64,000 bases of DNA from Gammaproteobacteria bacterium. GTDB taxonomy: Bacteria; Pseudomonadota; Gammaproteobacteria; Steroidobacterales; Steroidobacteraceae. The notes beneath the pieces are model-generated. The model searched no databases and had not been told where the DNA came from. It saw only the letters and a list, made by a program, of their open reading frames with translations. The stretch covers positions 48,936 through 112,935 of the forward strand of contig VBMV01000061.1 of assembly GCA_005878835.1 (NCBI GenBank), in the 5' to 3' direction. Positions 26,742 through 35,728 of this stretch are shown piece after piece; positions within the stretch are counted from its first letter, which is position 1; the number at the start of each line of letters is the position of its first letter. The translations under genes and the position numbers were made by a program.

Positions 26742-27368
26742 TCAGGCCTTTTGTGACTTCGAATTTCGCAAGACCTTTTCACGAGCGGCATTCAGCATCA
26801 TGCCCATCGCCATTGCAGAAGCTTTGCCAGCCTCTTCGCCCGACAGTCCCCAGTAGTCTTTCATCGTCCACAAAGCGGTACCTGAGACGAGGAGATGAAC
26901 GACGGCGGCAATCCACTTCGCCTCCCGCGGAGGAAGGCCGCGTGTTGCCTCGGCAACTGCCGCCTTGATACCCGCCTTGCGCTCCTCGACGTTGCTGAGG
27001 CGGAAGTCGCGTCCCTGCGGGCTGAGCCACAAGGCGCGACAGAGCTCCTCGTCCTTTTCGAAAGCGGGAAAGGTGCGCAACGGTTGCGCCAGAAGATCCC
27101 GTTCGGTTTGCGGGATGGCACCGAAGCGGGTGCGCTGGGCATACCACTCCCACAGGCCCTGCAGCAGTGCGTCTTTGCTAGGAAAGTGCCGGTAGACCGT
27201 TCGCTCTGTCACGCCCGCTTGCTCCGCGAGCGCCGCATAGGAGAACTGCTGAAGACCGCGGTCTTCCATCAACTTCCCCGCGGCGTTCAGGATACGTTGG
27301 CGCGTAGCCTCCTTCTGCTCTTCGCGAAGCGGGCTCTCGTATGCAGATGACAGCGCTACTGTCGTCAT
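26742..27368 (-). CDS. TetR-family transcriptional regulator
   Basis: The 208-aa protein has the TetR DNA-binding N-terminus: TRQRILNAAGKLMEDRG, then the helix-turn-helix FSYAALAEQAGVTERTVYRHF. The C-terminal ligand domain is divergent, so the effector is unknown. ATG 27368 is chosen over a start 12 codons upstream because it lies within a perfect palindrome that looks like an autoregulatory operator. The membrane-protein and cupin genes follow closely and are the likely regulon. Confidence 0.88.
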   Translation of the reverse strand: MTTVALSSAYESPLREEQKEATRQRILNAAGKLMEDRGLQQFSYAALAEQAGVTERTVYRHFPSKDALLQGLWEWYAQRTRFGAIPQTERDLLAQPLRTFPAFEKDEELCRALWLSPQGRDFRLSNVEERKAGIKAAVAEATRGLPPREAKWIAAVVHLLVSGTALWTMKDYWGLSGEEAGKASAMAMGMMLNAAREKVLRNSKSQKA

Positions 27369-27385
27369 GTCAGTCACTCTGACAT
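27367..27385. promoter_or_regulatory. 19-bp palindrome at the TetR start, probable operator
   Basis: ATGTCAG (27367-27373) and CTGACAT (27379-27385) are perfect inverted repeats separated by TCACT. The left arm contains the TetR gene's start codon. The symmetry, size and position fit autorepression by a TetR dimer. Confidence 0.6.
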
Positions 27386-27738
27386 TGATGGGGCCGGCTG
27401 TCAAGGTGAAACGCTTCGAGGTGCTGTTGGAACGGCATCCGCCCCGCTGCGCCGCCTCTCATCGCGCCGCCGCGGCGGCGCAGACACTGCGCCGTCAACG
27501 AAATTCCTGCTAGTAGTGCAGTGATGGATAACGCTGCCGGCTAATCGAACCGAGCGGGACTCCGACGTCGAATGAATGGCCGGTGCATACATAATGAGTG
27601 ACCGCTTACGAGACCGCCATCTGTCCGGTCTGGGTCAGGACCGGACGCGAGCCTGAACGCAGGTTTCGGGGAGTAAAGGAATGGTCTTAAATCTTGCCCC
27701 AGGGCCGGTGCGGCTGATGTCTTGGGTCCTATCGATTT
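27386..27738. other. Intergenic region with one hairpin, no gene seen
   Basis: This stretch of about 350 bases separates two minus-strand operons. It contains a perfect 8-bp inverted repeat: GTCCGGTC at 27623-27630 and GACCGGAC at 27639-27646, with an 8-base loop and no T-run. A 37-codon plus-strand frame starting at 27681 has AAAGGA before it, but it has no recognisable content and runs into the opposing gene. I see nothing else. Confidence 0.4.
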
Positions 27739-28065
27739 TTAGAATGATGCTGCTGTGTCCGCCTGTGACAGCGTGCGATCGAGGAGGACGATGAGCAGCG
27801 TGCTCGCGGCGTACTGCAGGAAGCGGGTCGGGTACTCTCCCTCGATAGCCGAGGTCATCTGTGCCCCGGCGAGCACCAGGAGCAGCACCGATGCACCCAT
27901 CCACTCCGTTCTGCGCCACACGAGCAGCAGCGCCCCTGCGATCTCGACCGAGGCGAGCAGCACGACGTGATGCGCGGGGCGGGCCGCGAGGGTCTGGAGG
28001 CTCGCCACCGCGATCAGCGTGCTGAACGTCACCCGATAGGCGGCCAGGATCCGCGCCGCGCTCAT
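27739..28065 (-). CDS. Small four-helix membrane protein
   Basis: The 108-aa protein has about four transmembrane helices (FSTLIAVASLQTLA, VVLLASVEIAGALLLVW, GASVLLLVLAGAQM, YAASTLLIVLL). The overall layout resembles small DoxX-like proteins, but no diagnostic motif is present. It starts four bases inside the end of the upstream gene, so it belongs to the minus-strand operon led by a ribbon-helix-helix gene. Confidence 0.65.
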   Translation of the reverse strand: MSAARILAAYRVTFSTLIAVASLQTLAARPAHHVVLLASVEIAGALLLVWRRTEWMGASVLLLVLAGAQMTSAIEGEYPTRFLQYAASTLLIVLLDRTLSQADTAASF

Positions 28066-28448
28066 GGCGCGGGCTCGGGCAGCACGAAGATCCGGCGGGC
28101 GAGCTCGGTGGCGAGCTGATCGGGGCGATACCAGCGCGAGAGGGCGGTCTTGTCGAGCATCTCGGGATGAGCCCGCACGAACGCGGCGAAGTCCGGCGCG
28201 CCGCCGCGCTCCATGCGCTCGGCGATCAAGGACAGGAACGCGATGGTCGTGGTCTGATGGAAGGCCTGCGGCTTGCCGGCCTTCGCCGTCATGGCGCGTA
28301 GCGCCCGCGAGTAAAGCCAGGCGGTCTCCGCGAAGTCATGCCGCCGCAGCATCTCGAACGCCATGCGCACGTGCTCGCGGTGCGCAAACGCGCCCGGCTC
28401 GATCTCGCCGCGCACGAAGCGCTCGAGCTCGGGGCAGTCAGGGTGCAT
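28062..28448 (-). CDS. Conserved hypothetical helical protein
   Basis: This 128-aa all-helical protein contains FAHREHVRMAFEMLRRHDF and KPQAFHQTTTIAFLSLIAER, a pattern seen in small conserved bacterial proteins of unknown function. The repeated His residues could bind metal, but this is only a guess. The gene overlaps both neighbours, by 11 bases upstream and four downstream, so all three are coupled. Confidence 0.7.
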   Translation of the reverse strand: MHPDCPELERFVRGEIEPGAFAHREHVRMAFEMLRRHDFAETAWLYSRALRAMTAKAGKPQAFHQTTTIAFLSLIAERMERGGAPDFAAFVRAHPEMLDKTALSRWYRPDQLATELARRIFVLPEPAP

Positions 28449-28704
28449 CCGCGCCGGCCTCGCGCAGCTGGTGAGAGTCCCGGGCGGTGAGCTCCAGGCC
28501 GTAGACCGCCTTCAGCGCCTTCACCTTCCTGAGTGTCGCGCCCGAGAAGGGCGCCTTGCCCTCGAAGGCGTGCAGGACGATGCCCTCGAGCAGATCACCG
28601 AGCGACAGGTCGAGCTCGGTCGCGAGCGCCTTGAGCACCTTCAGCAGGCGGCTCTCGAGGCGCACTCCGGTCTGGGTGCGGGTGATCTCTTTCATGATCC
28701 CCAT
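28438..28704 (-). CDS. Ribbon-helix-helix-like small regulator
   Basis: The 88-aa protein begins with a short strand (TGVRLESRL) and two helices (LKVLKALATELDLSLGDLLEGIVL), the layout of ribbon-helix-helix DNA-binding proteins. A basic tail (GATLRKVKALKAVYGLE) follows. Starts at ATG 28704 or ATG 28695 are both possible. Three 8-bp direct repeats lie immediately upstream and look like its operator, implying autoregulation of the three-gene operon it leads. Confidence 0.68.
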   Translation of the reverse strand: MGIMKEITRTQTGVRLESRLLKVLKALATELDLSLGDLLEGIVLHAFEGKAPFSGATLRKVKALKAVYGLELTARDSHQLREAGADAP

Positions 28705-28727
28705 GGTACCAAGTTACCAAGGTACCA
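28704..28727 (-). promoter_or_regulatory. Three 8-bp direct repeats, candidate RHH operator
   Basis: On the minus strand the sequence reads TGGTACCT, TGGTAACT, TGGTACCA, three contiguous 8-base units with one mismatch at the core. The outer units also form an inverted repeat on the plus strand. The array touches the start codon of the ribbon-helix-helix-like gene. RHH proteins commonly bind tandem short repeats of this period. Confidence 0.6.
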
Positions 28728-28762
28728 TCAAGCCGGCTGTGGCGGCGGACCGTCACGCCCGA

Positions 28763-28813
28763 GGCTGCGTCCGGGGCGCTGCCCCAGGCCGTGCCCCGGG
28801 CTGCGTCCGGGGC
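28763..28813. repeat. GC-rich direct repeat and hairpin upstream of the YgiQ gene
   Basis: GGCTGCGTCCGGGGC occurs at 28763-28777 and 28799-28813. GCCCCGG (28793-28799) can pair with CCGGGGC (28807-28813). The purpose is unknown; it lies about 75 bases before the YgiQ-family start. Confidence 0.6.
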
Positions 28814-28888
28814 CGTGCCCGGGGCGGGCCGCGCGCATCGCCAGGGAAATGACCGGCAACGCGCCTTTCTGTTCTAATCAGCGGTTGC

Positions 28889-31063
28889 ATGCAAACCGCA
28901 CGTGCCATCACCGGCTACCGCCGGCACTGGGCCGAGCGCTTCGGCACCGCGCCGTTCCTGCCCATGTCGCGCGCCGAGATGGACATCCTCGGCTGGGACA
29001 GCTGCGACGTCATCATCGTGAGCGGGGATGCCTACGTCGATCACCCGAGCTTCGGCATGGCCATCATCGGGCGGGTGCTGGAAGCGCAGGGCTTCCGGGT
29101 CGGCATCATCGCGCAGCCCGACTGGCACAGCGCGGATGCCTTCGCCGCCCTCGGCCCGCCGAACCTGTTCTTCGGCATCACCGCCGGCAACATGGATTCG
29201 ATGGTCAACCGCTACACCGCCGATCGCCGGGTGCGCAGCGACGACGCGTATACCCCGGGGGGTGTCGCGGGCAAGCGGCCGGACCGCTCGGTGATCGTGT
29301 ACGCGCAGCGCGCGCGCGAGGCGTTCGGCGAGGTGCCGATCGTCATCGGCGGCATCGAGGCATCGCTCCGCCGCATCGCGCACTTCGATTACTGGTCGGA
29401 GAAGGTGCGCCGCTCGGTGCTGCTGGATGCCAAGGCGGACCTGCTGGTGTACGGCAACGGCGAGCGGCAGATCTGCGAGCTCGCCCACCGCCTCGCGGGC
29501 GGTGAGTCGATTCACGACATCACCGACGTGCGCGGCACGGTGTTCGCGCGCCGCGGCATACCGGCGGACTGGATCGAGATCGATTCCACTCACCTGGATG
29601 CGCCCGGGCCGCTGAATGCTCCGCTGGACCCTTATGCCATGGCGGCGAGCGCACCTGCGGCGCCGGGGGCGCCGCCGAGTGCGCCGTGCCGGGACGCGCC
29701 AGCCGCACCCGGGGGCGAGAAGATCGTGCGCTTCGTGCGGCGCGTGAAGAACGCCGATCGCGAGCGCAGCGTGATCCGCATGCCCGCCTGGGAGGCGGTC
29801 GCCGCGGATCCGGTGTTGTATGCGCACGCCTCGCGCATCCTGCACCTGGAGTCCAATCCGGGTAACGCGCGCGCGCTGGTGCAGCGCCACGGCAACACCG
29901 AGGTGTGGCTGAACCCGCCGCCCATTCCGCTCACCACCGCCGAGATGGACTGGGTGTACGAGCGCCCCTACGGCCGCGCACCGCACCCGAGCTACGGCAA
30001 GGCGAGCATTCCCGCGTACAAGATGATCCGCTTCTCGGTCGCCATCCAGCGCGGCTGCTTCGGCGGCTGCACCTTCTGCTCCATCACCGAGCACGAGGGC
30101 CGCATCATCCAGAGTCGCTCGGAAGATTCCGTGCTGCGCGAGATCGAGGCGGTGCGTGACAAGGTGCCGGGCTTCACCGGCGTCATTTCCGATCTCGGCG
30201 GACCCACCGCCAACATGTACCGGCTCGCCTGCAAGAGCCGCGAGATCGAGAGCGCCTGCCGCCGGCCGTCGTGCGTGTACCCGGGCATCTGCCCCAATCT
30301 CGACACCGATCACGCGCCGCTCATCCGCCTCTACCGCCGCGCGCGCGCTCTGCCGGGCATCAGGAAGGTGCTGATCGCCTCGGGCGTGCGCTATGACCTG
30401 GCGATCGAGTCTCCCGAGTACGTGAAGGAGCTCGCCCAGCACCACACCGGCGGGTACCTGAAGATCGCGCCCGAGGCGCTCGCCGAGGGGCCGCTGTCGA
30501 AGATGATGAAGCCCGGGGTTGCCGCTTACGACCGCTTCAAGGAGCTGTTCGACCGCTACTCGAGGCAGGCCGGCAAGGAGCAGTACCTGATTCCTTATTT
30601 CATAGCGGCCCATCCGGGCACCAGCGATGCGGACATGCTCGAGCTCGCACTGTGGCTGAAGAAGAACGGCTTGCGCGCCGACCAGGTGCAGGCGTTCCTG
30701 CCCACACCCATGGCGACGGCAACCGCCATGTATCACTCCGGCAAGAACCCGCTGCGACGCATCACGCGCAGCAGCGAGGAGGTGCTGATACCGAAGGGTC
30801 TGAAAGTGCGCCGGCTCCACAAGGCGTTCCTGCGCTATCACGACGCCAGCAACTGGCCGCTGCTGCGCGAGGCGTTGCGGCGCATGGGACGCGCCGATCT
30901 CATCGGCAACGGCCGCCAGCAGCTGGTGCCGGCGTATCAACCGATCGGCCCCGCTGACGCGCAGGCCGGCCGGCGCGGCGCGCCGCTGCGGCCGTTTCGC
31001 ACCCAGCACACCGGACTGCCGCCACAGCACGGCTCGCGCGGCCGGCGGCCGGTGCGCGGGTGA
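28889..31063 (+). CDS. YgiQ-family radical SAM protein
   Basis: The 724-aa protein follows the YgiQ (UPF0313) layout. A B12-binding-like N-terminus ([20 protein letters not shown]) precedes the radical SAM cysteines, [11 protein letters not shown] near residue 389. [13 protein letters not shown] and KYDR-like C-terminal segments follow, including [18 protein letters not shown]. Length is typical. It should carry one [4Fe-4S] cluster and generate a 5'-deoxyadenosyl radical; the substrate of this family is not established. Its stop overlaps the NfeD start by four bases. Confidence 0.92.
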   Translation: MQTARAITGYRRHWAERFGTAPFLPMSRAEMDILGWDSCDVIIVSGDAYVDHPSFGMAIIGRVLEAQGFRVGIIAQPDWHSADAFAALGPPNLFFGITAGNMDSMVNRYTADRRVRSDDAYTPGGVAGKRPDRSVIVYAQRAREAFGEVPIVIGGIEASLRRIAHFDYWSEKVRRSVLLDAKADLLVYGNGERQICELAHRLAGGESIHDITDVRGTVFARRGIPADWIEIDSTHLDAPGPLNAPLDPYAMAASAPAAPGAPPSAPCRDAPAAPGGEKIVRFVRRVKNADRERSVIRMPAWEAVAADPVLYAHASRILHLESNPGNARALVQRHGNTEVWLNPPPIPLTTAEMDWVYERPYGRAPHPSYGKASIPAYKMIRFSVAIQRGCFGGCTFCSITEHEGRIIQSRSEDSVLREIEAVRDKVPGFTGVISDLGGPTANMYRLACKSREIESACRRPSCVYPGICPNLDTDHAPLIRLYRRARALPGIRKVLIASGVRYDLAIESPEYVKELAQHHTGGYLKIAPEALAEGPLSKMMKPGVAAYDRFKELFDRYSRQAGKEQYLIPYFIAAHPGTSDADMLELALWLKKNGLRADQVQAFLPTPMATATAMYHSGKNPLRRITRSSEEVLIPKGLKVRRLHKAFLRYHDASNWPLLREALRRMGRADLIGNGRQQLVPAYQPIGPADAQAGRRGAPLRPFRTQHTGLPPQHGSRGRRPVRG

Positions 31064-32505
31064 TCGTGATGGAGAGCCTGGTGTGCAGCACTGCGCACCC
31101 CTGGCGCGCCGCACTGGCGCTGCTGGCGACACTCACCCTGCGCACCGCACCCGCGGTCGCCGCGGCCGCGCCTCCCGGCGCCGACTCGGACGCCGGCACG
31201 GCCGCGGTGCTGGAAATCAACGGACCGATCGGACCTGCAACCTCGCGCTACGTGGTGCACGGCATCGAGGCGGCGCACGAGAACGGCAGCCGCGTGGTGG
31301 TGCTGGAACTGGACACCCCCGGGGGACTGGACAGCGCGATGCGCGACATCATCCGCGCGATCCTGGCCTCCCCGCTCCCGGTGGTGAGTTACGTCACTCC
31401 CTCCGGAGCGCGCGCGGCGAGCGCCGGGACCTACATTCTGTACGCGAGCCACGTTGCGGCGATGGCGCCGGCCACCAACCTGGGGGCCGCCACACCGGTT
31501 TCCATCGGCGGTGAGCCCGAGCAGCCGTCCCCGCCGGTACCCACCCCGGGGACCAACCCGCCGCAGGACGGAAATGCCAAGACCCCCGCTCCCGCCGGCG
31601 GCGCGGCGCCGCCCAACCTGCCGGGCAGCGCCATGGAGCGCAAAGTCGTCAACGACGCCGTGGCCTACATCCGCGGCCTGGCCGAGGAGCGTGGCCGCAA
31701 CGCCGACTGGGCCGAGCAGGCGGTGCGCGGCGCCGCCAGCCTCTCGGCCACGGCTGCGCTGCAACAGAAGGTCATCGATATCATCGCCCGTGACCTGCCG
31801 GAGCTGCTGACGCGCATCGACGGGCGCGAGGTGCACATCGGCGATCGCGCCATGAAGCTTGCGACCCGCGGGCTTGCGGTGCTGCGCATGAAACCCGACT
31901 GGCGCACCCGGCTGCTGGCGGTCATCACCAACCCCACGGTCGCGTACGGACTGATGCTCATCGGCATCTGGGGACTGCTGCTCGAGGGGTACAATCCCGG
32001 CGCAGTACTGCCGGGTGTGGCCGGCTCGGTGTGCCTGCTGATCGCGTTATTCGCGTTCCAGATCCTGTCGGTGAACTACGCGGGGCTGGCGCTGGTGGTG
32101 CTCGGCACGGCCATGATCATCTCGGAGTTTTTCTTCCCGACCTACGGCTCGCTCGGTGTAGGGGGTCTGATTGCATTCGTCGTCGGCTCGCTCATCCTCT
32201 TCGACACCGATGTGCCGGGCATGAATGTGGGCCGGCCGCTGATCGGCGCCTTCGCCACCATGGGCGGGCTGGTGATCGCGGGCATCGTGTACCTCGCGAG
32301 CCGCTCCATGCGCCGCCCGGTCGCCACCGGCACGCAGGCAATGATCGGGGAGTCCGCGGAAGTGGTCGCGGACTTCACTGGCAGGGGCAAGGTGCGCTAC
32401 GGCGGGGAGCTGTGGAACGCGCGCAGCGACGCCGCGCTGCGCGCCGGCGACCTGGCGCGCATCGTCAGGGTGGAAGGTCTGACACTGTGGGTCGAGCCGC
32501 ATTGA
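31060..32505 (+). CDS. NfeD family membrane serine protease
   Basis: This 481-aa protein has a signal peptide ([19 protein letters not shown]) and then a ClpP-like serine protease domain. [16 protein letters not shown] and the nucleophile region [14 protein letters not shown] lie in about residues 85-130. A Pro-rich insert spans about 150-185. Four to five membrane helices follow (about 285-415), then the NfeD OB-fold tail ([14 protein letters not shown]). Long NfeD proteins pair with SPFH proteins and cleave them; the next gene is exactly such a slipin. GTG 31060 gives a GTGA overlap with ygiQ; ATG 31069 is equally possible. Confidence 0.92.
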   Translation: MIVMESLVCSTAHPWRAALALLATLTLRTAPAVAAAAPPGADSDAGTAAVLEINGPIGPATSRYVVHGIEAAHENGSRVVVLELDTPGGLDSAMRDIIRAILASPLPVVSYVTPSGARAASAGTYILYASHVAAMAPATNLGAATPVSIGGEPEQPSPPVPTPGTNPPQDGNAKTPAPAGGAAPPNLPGSAMERKVVNDAVAYIRGLAEERGRNADWAEQAVRGAASLSATAALQQKVIDIIARDLPELLTRIDGREVHIGDRAMKLATRGLAVLRMKPDWRTRLLAVITNPTVAYGLMLIGIWGLLLEGYNPGAVLPGVAGSVCLLIALFAFQILSVNYAGLALVVLGTAMIISEFFFPTYGSLGVGGLIAFVVGSLILFDTDVPGMNVGRPLIGAFATMGGLVIAGIVYLASRSMRRPVATGTQAMIGESAEVVADFTGRGKVRYGGELWNARSDAALRAGDLARIVRVEGLTLWVEPH

Positions 32506-32530
32506 GCGCCGCTCGCCACTGGAGACACTC

Positions 32531-33277
32531 ATGTCGTTCGTGATCGCCATCGCCATATTCATCATCGTGCTGGTATTCAGCGCCATCAACGTGCTGAACG
32601 AATACGAGCGTGTCGTCGTGTTCACGCTCGGACGCTTCACCGGCATCAAGGGTCCCGGGCTGGTGCTCATCTGGCCCGGCATACAGAGGACCCGCCGCGT
32701 GGACCTGCGCGTCATCGTGCTCAACGTGCCCAAGCAGGATGTGATCACGCGCGACAACGTCTCGGTGAAGGTGAATGCGGTGGTCTACTTCCGCGTCGTC
32801 GATGCCGGCAAGGCCATCATCCAGGTAGCGAACGCCTTCGACGCCACCAGCCAGGTCGCGCAGACCACGCTGCGCTCGGTCGTCGGCCAGCACGAGATGG
32901 ACGACCTGCTCGCGCAGCGCGACAAGCTCAACGTCGACCTGCAGCGCATCCTCGATCAGAGCACCGAAAACTGGGGCATCAAGGTCTCGACGGTGGAGAT
33001 CAAGGACGTCGACCTCGATGAAAGCATGATTCGCGCCATGGCGAAGCAGGCCGAGGCCGAGCGCACCCGGCGCGCCAAGATCATCCACGCCGAGGGCGAG
33101 GCGCAGGCGGCCCAGCAACTGGTCGAGGCGGCCAAGGCACTGGCGCTCCAGCCGAGCGCCCTGCAGCTGCGCTACCTGCAGACTCTCGCCGACATCGCCC
33201 ACGAGAGAACCCAGCTGATCGTCTTCCCGCTGCCGCTCGACCTGATCAAGCCGTTCTTCGGCCCGCACGGTGAGTAG
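32531..33277 (+). CDS. Slipin, SPFH/stomatin-family membrane protein
   Basis: The 248-aa protein has one N-terminal hydrophobic segment (FVIAIAIFIIVLVFSAINVL), then the SPFH domain: EYERVVVFTLGRFTG, GLVLIWPGIQ, VDLRVIVLNVPKQDVITRDN. A charged helix (RTRRAKIIHAEGEAQAAQ) ends it. Slipins form oligomeric scaffolds in membranes. Adjacency to NfeD is the classic conserved pair in bacteria and archaea. The 3' end overlaps the DUF423 gene by eight bases. Confidence 0.93.
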   Translation: MSFVIAIAIFIIVLVFSAINVLNEYERVVVFTLGRFTGIKGPGLVLIWPGIQRTRRVDLRVIVLNVPKQDVITRDNVSVKVNAVVYFRVVDAGKAIIQVANAFDATSQVAQTTLRSVVGQHEMDDLLAQRDKLNVDLQRILDQSTENWGIKVSTVEIKDVDLDESMIRAMAKQAEAERTRRAKIIHAEGEAQAAQQLVEAAKALALQPSALQLRYLQTLADIAHERTQLIVFPLPLDLIKPFFGPHGE

Positions 33278-33641
33278 CGCCCGCACGCTCGCCATCGCGG
33301 GCCTGCTGCTGGCGCTCGCCACCGCCTGCGGCGCCTTCGGCGCCCACGCGCTCAGGAACCAGCTGGCGCCCGAGCGGCTGCAGCTGTGGGAGACGGCGGT
33401 GCGCTATCAGTTCTTTCAGGCCCTCGGTCTCATCGGCGTCGGTCTGGCGCTGCGCAGCTGCGATGGCGGCGCGCTGCGCGCCGCTGCGGCGCTGATCGTG
33501 GCCGGGGTGGTGCTGTTCTCGGGCAGTCTCTATGGCCTCAGTCTCGGTGCGCCGCGCGCGCTCGGGCTGCTCACGCCCCTGGGCGGGCTCGCCTGGATCG
33601 GCGGTTGGCTGTTGTTCGCGCTGGCAGCGTGGCGGCACTGA
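33270..33641 (+). CDS. DUF423 family small membrane protein (YgdD-like)
   Basis: This 123-aa protein has four transmembrane helices and the DUF423 signature: ACGAFGAHALRNQL, LWETAVRYQFFQALGLI, FSGSLYGLSLG and PLGGLAWIGGWL. The biochemical function of the family is unknown. GTG 33270 overlaps the slipin stop, so it is translationally coupled. The M13 peptidase follows 17 bases downstream. Confidence 0.9.
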   Translation: MSSARTLAIAGLLLALATACGAFGAHALRNQLAPERLQLWETAVRYQFFQALGLIGVGLALRSCDGGALRAAAALIVAGVVLFSGSLYGLSLGAPRALGLLTPLGGLAWIGGWLLFALAAWRH

Positions 33642-33658
33642 GCGAAGGAGCAATGCAA

Positions 33659-35728
33659 ATGTTGGAACGGAGCACCGCGCATCTCGCCGTGATCGCAACG
33701 GCCGCGGCTGCGGTCGGCTTCTCGGCACCGGGCGCGGCGCTGTGCGTGCCGGCGCCGGGCGCCGCGGCGCCGCACGCACAGATCGGGCAATGGGGCGTCG
33801 AGCTCGGTTCCCGCGATCTGAGCGTGAAGCCGGGGGATGACTTCTATCGCTATGCCGACGGTCACTGGCTCGACACGCGTGACATCCCGCCCGACCGCTC
33901 GCGCTGGGGCGCCTTCGATGAGCTTCAGGAGCGCTCGCTGCAGCAGCTGCGCGGGATCCTGGAGGCGTTGCCCGAGGATGCGACCCCCGGCAGCAACATA
34001 CGCAAGCTCCGCGATTTCTATCGGGCGTACCTCGATACCGACGCCGTTGAGCGCGCCGGGCTCACGCCCGCCCGGGCAGGACTCGAGGCGATCGCCGCCG
34101 CCCGCACCCACGAGGATATCGGCCGCCTCATGGAGCGGGCCGAGCTGCGGCTCACCGCGCCGGTCGAGTTCCGCACCGCTCCCGATGAGAAGGATCCCGA
34201 CCGCTACATGGTGACGATCACGCAGAGCGGGCTGGGACTGCCGGATCGCGACTACTACCTGAAGGACGAGCCGGTCTACCGGGAGCTGCGCGCCAGGTAC
34301 GCCGCGCACATCGAGCGCCTGCTGAAGCTTGCCGCCGAGGACGATGCGGCGCAGGCGGCCCGTTCCATCGTCGAGCTCGAAACCCGGATCGCCACCGCGC
34401 ACTGGCCGCGTGCCAAGCGCCGCGAGCGCGACCTGACCTACAACCCGCACACGCGCGAGGAGCTGACCACCTTTGCGCCCGGCTTCCCCTGGCCAGCGCT
34501 GCTCGCGGGCGCGGAGCTCGAAGCCCAGCCGCGTTTCATCGTGCGCGAGTCCGATGCCGTGCAGGCGCTCGGCGTGATGTTCCGTGAGGTGCCGGTGGAG
34601 CGCTGGCGGACGTACCTCGCTTACCACTACCTGGAGGGCAACGCGGACGTGCTGCCGAAGGCCTTCGATGACGAAGTGTTCGACTTCTACGGACGCACGC
34701 TGCACGGCCAGCAGCAGCAGCGCGCCCGCTGGAAGCGCGCCGTGCGTGCGGTCGACCAGGGGCTCGGGGAAGCGGCCGGGGAGCTTTACGTGCAGCGCTA
34801 CTTTCCGCCGGCCTCGAAGCAGAAGATGCTCGAGCTGGTCGAGAACCTGCGCGCCGCCTATCGGCGCCGCATCGAGCACCTGCCCTGGATGAGTGCGGCG
34901 ACGCGCAAGGTGGCGCTGGTGAAGCTCGCCGCCTTTCACCCCAAGATCGGCTATCCGGACAAGTGGCGTGATTACTCGGCCCTCGAGGTGAGGCCGGGCG
35001 ACGCCTTCGGCAATGCCGCGCGCGCGGAGGCCTTCGACTGGCAGCGCCAGCTCAAGCGCCTCGGGGGACCGACCGACCGCGGCGAGTGGGGCATGACGCC
35101 CCAGACCATCAACGCCTACTACAATCCGACGTTCAACGAGGTGGTGTTCCCGGCCGCCATCCTGCAGCCGCCCTTCTTCGATCCCGACGCGGATGCGGCG
35201 GTCAACTACGGCGGCGTCGGCGGCGTCATCGGACACGAGATGGGTCACGGATTCGATGATCAGGGCGCCAAGTCGGACGCACGCGGCGTGCTGCGCGAGT
35301 GGTGGCAGAGGCAGGATGAGCAGGCATTCCATCAGCGCGTCGATCGGCTCGCCGCGCAGTACGACGGCTACGAAGCACTGCCGGGGCTGCACCTCAACGG
35401 TCGCCTGACGCTCGGAGAGAACATCGGCGACCTCGGCGGCGTGTCAGTGGCGAACGAGGCCTATCACCTCTCGCTGCACGGTGCGCCCGCTCCGGTGCTC
35501 GACGGCCTCACCGGCGAGCAGCGCTTTTTCCTGTCCTGGGCGCAGGTGTGGCGCGAGAAGCAGCGCGACGAGGATCTGCGTTCGCAGGTCACGAGCAACC
35601 CCCACAGCCCGGCGAAGTATCGCGTGAACGGCGTGGTGCGCAACATCGATGCCTGGTACGCCGCGTTCAACGCGCGCCCCGGGGACAAGCTGTACCTGCC
35701 CCCGCAGGAGCGCGTGCGCATCTGGTGA
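33659..35728 (+). CDS. M13-family (neprilysin-like) zinc metallopeptidase
   Basis: The 689-aa exported protein has an N-terminal signal (LAVIATAAAAVGFSAPGAAL) and the PepO/neprilysin start DLSVKPGDDFYRYADGHWL. The catalytic site is HEMGHGFDDQGAKSD near residue 525, with the third zinc ligand in GENIGDLGGVSVANEAY. NAYYNPTFNEVVFPAAILQPP is the usual substrate-binding stretch. It should degrade peptides in the periplasm. ATG 33659 is preferred to ATG 33653 because AAGGAG (33645-33650) is then eight bases away. Its TGA overlaps the hrpB GTG by four bases. Confidence 0.93.
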   Translation: MLERSTAHLAVIATAAAAVGFSAPGAALCVPAPGAAAPHAQIGQWGVELGSRDLSVKPGDDFYRYADGHWLDTRDIPPDRSRWGAFDELQERSLQQLRGILEALPEDATPGSNIRKLRDFYRAYLDTDAVERAGLTPARAGLEAIAAARTHEDIGRLMERAELRLTAPVEFRTAPDEKDPDRYMVTITQSGLGLPDRDYYLKDEPVYRELRARYAAHIERLLKLAAEDDAAQAARSIVELETRIATAHWPRAKRRERDLTYNPHTREELTTFAPGFPWPALLAGAELEAQPRFIVRESDAVQALGVMFREVPVERWRTYLAYHYLEGNADVLPKAFDDEVFDFYGRTLHGQQQQRARWKRAVRAVDQGLGEAAGELYVQRYFPPASKQKMLELVENLRAAYRRRIEHLPWMSAATRKVALVKLAAFHPKIGYPDKWRDYSALEVRPGDAFGNAARAEAFDWQRQLKRLGGPTDRGEWGMTPQTINAYYNPTFNEVVFPAAILQPPFFDPDADAAVNYGGVGGVIGHEMGHGFDDQGAKSDARGVLREWWQRQDEQAFHQRVDRLAAQYDGYEALPGLHLNGRLTLGENIGDLGGVSVANEAYHLSLHGAPAPVLDGLTGEQRFFLSWAQVWREKQRDEDLRSQVTSNPHSPAKYRVNGVVRNIDAWYAAFNARPGDKLYLPPQERVRIW

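Noticed and set aside
27681..27794. A 37-codon plus-strand frame with AAAGGA upstream
   Set aside because: No similarity to known small proteins and it overlaps the end of the opposing membrane-protein gene.
28874..31132. A 752-codon minus-strand frame opposite the YgiQ gene
   Set aside because: No domain content; it mirrors a well-supported radical SAM gene.
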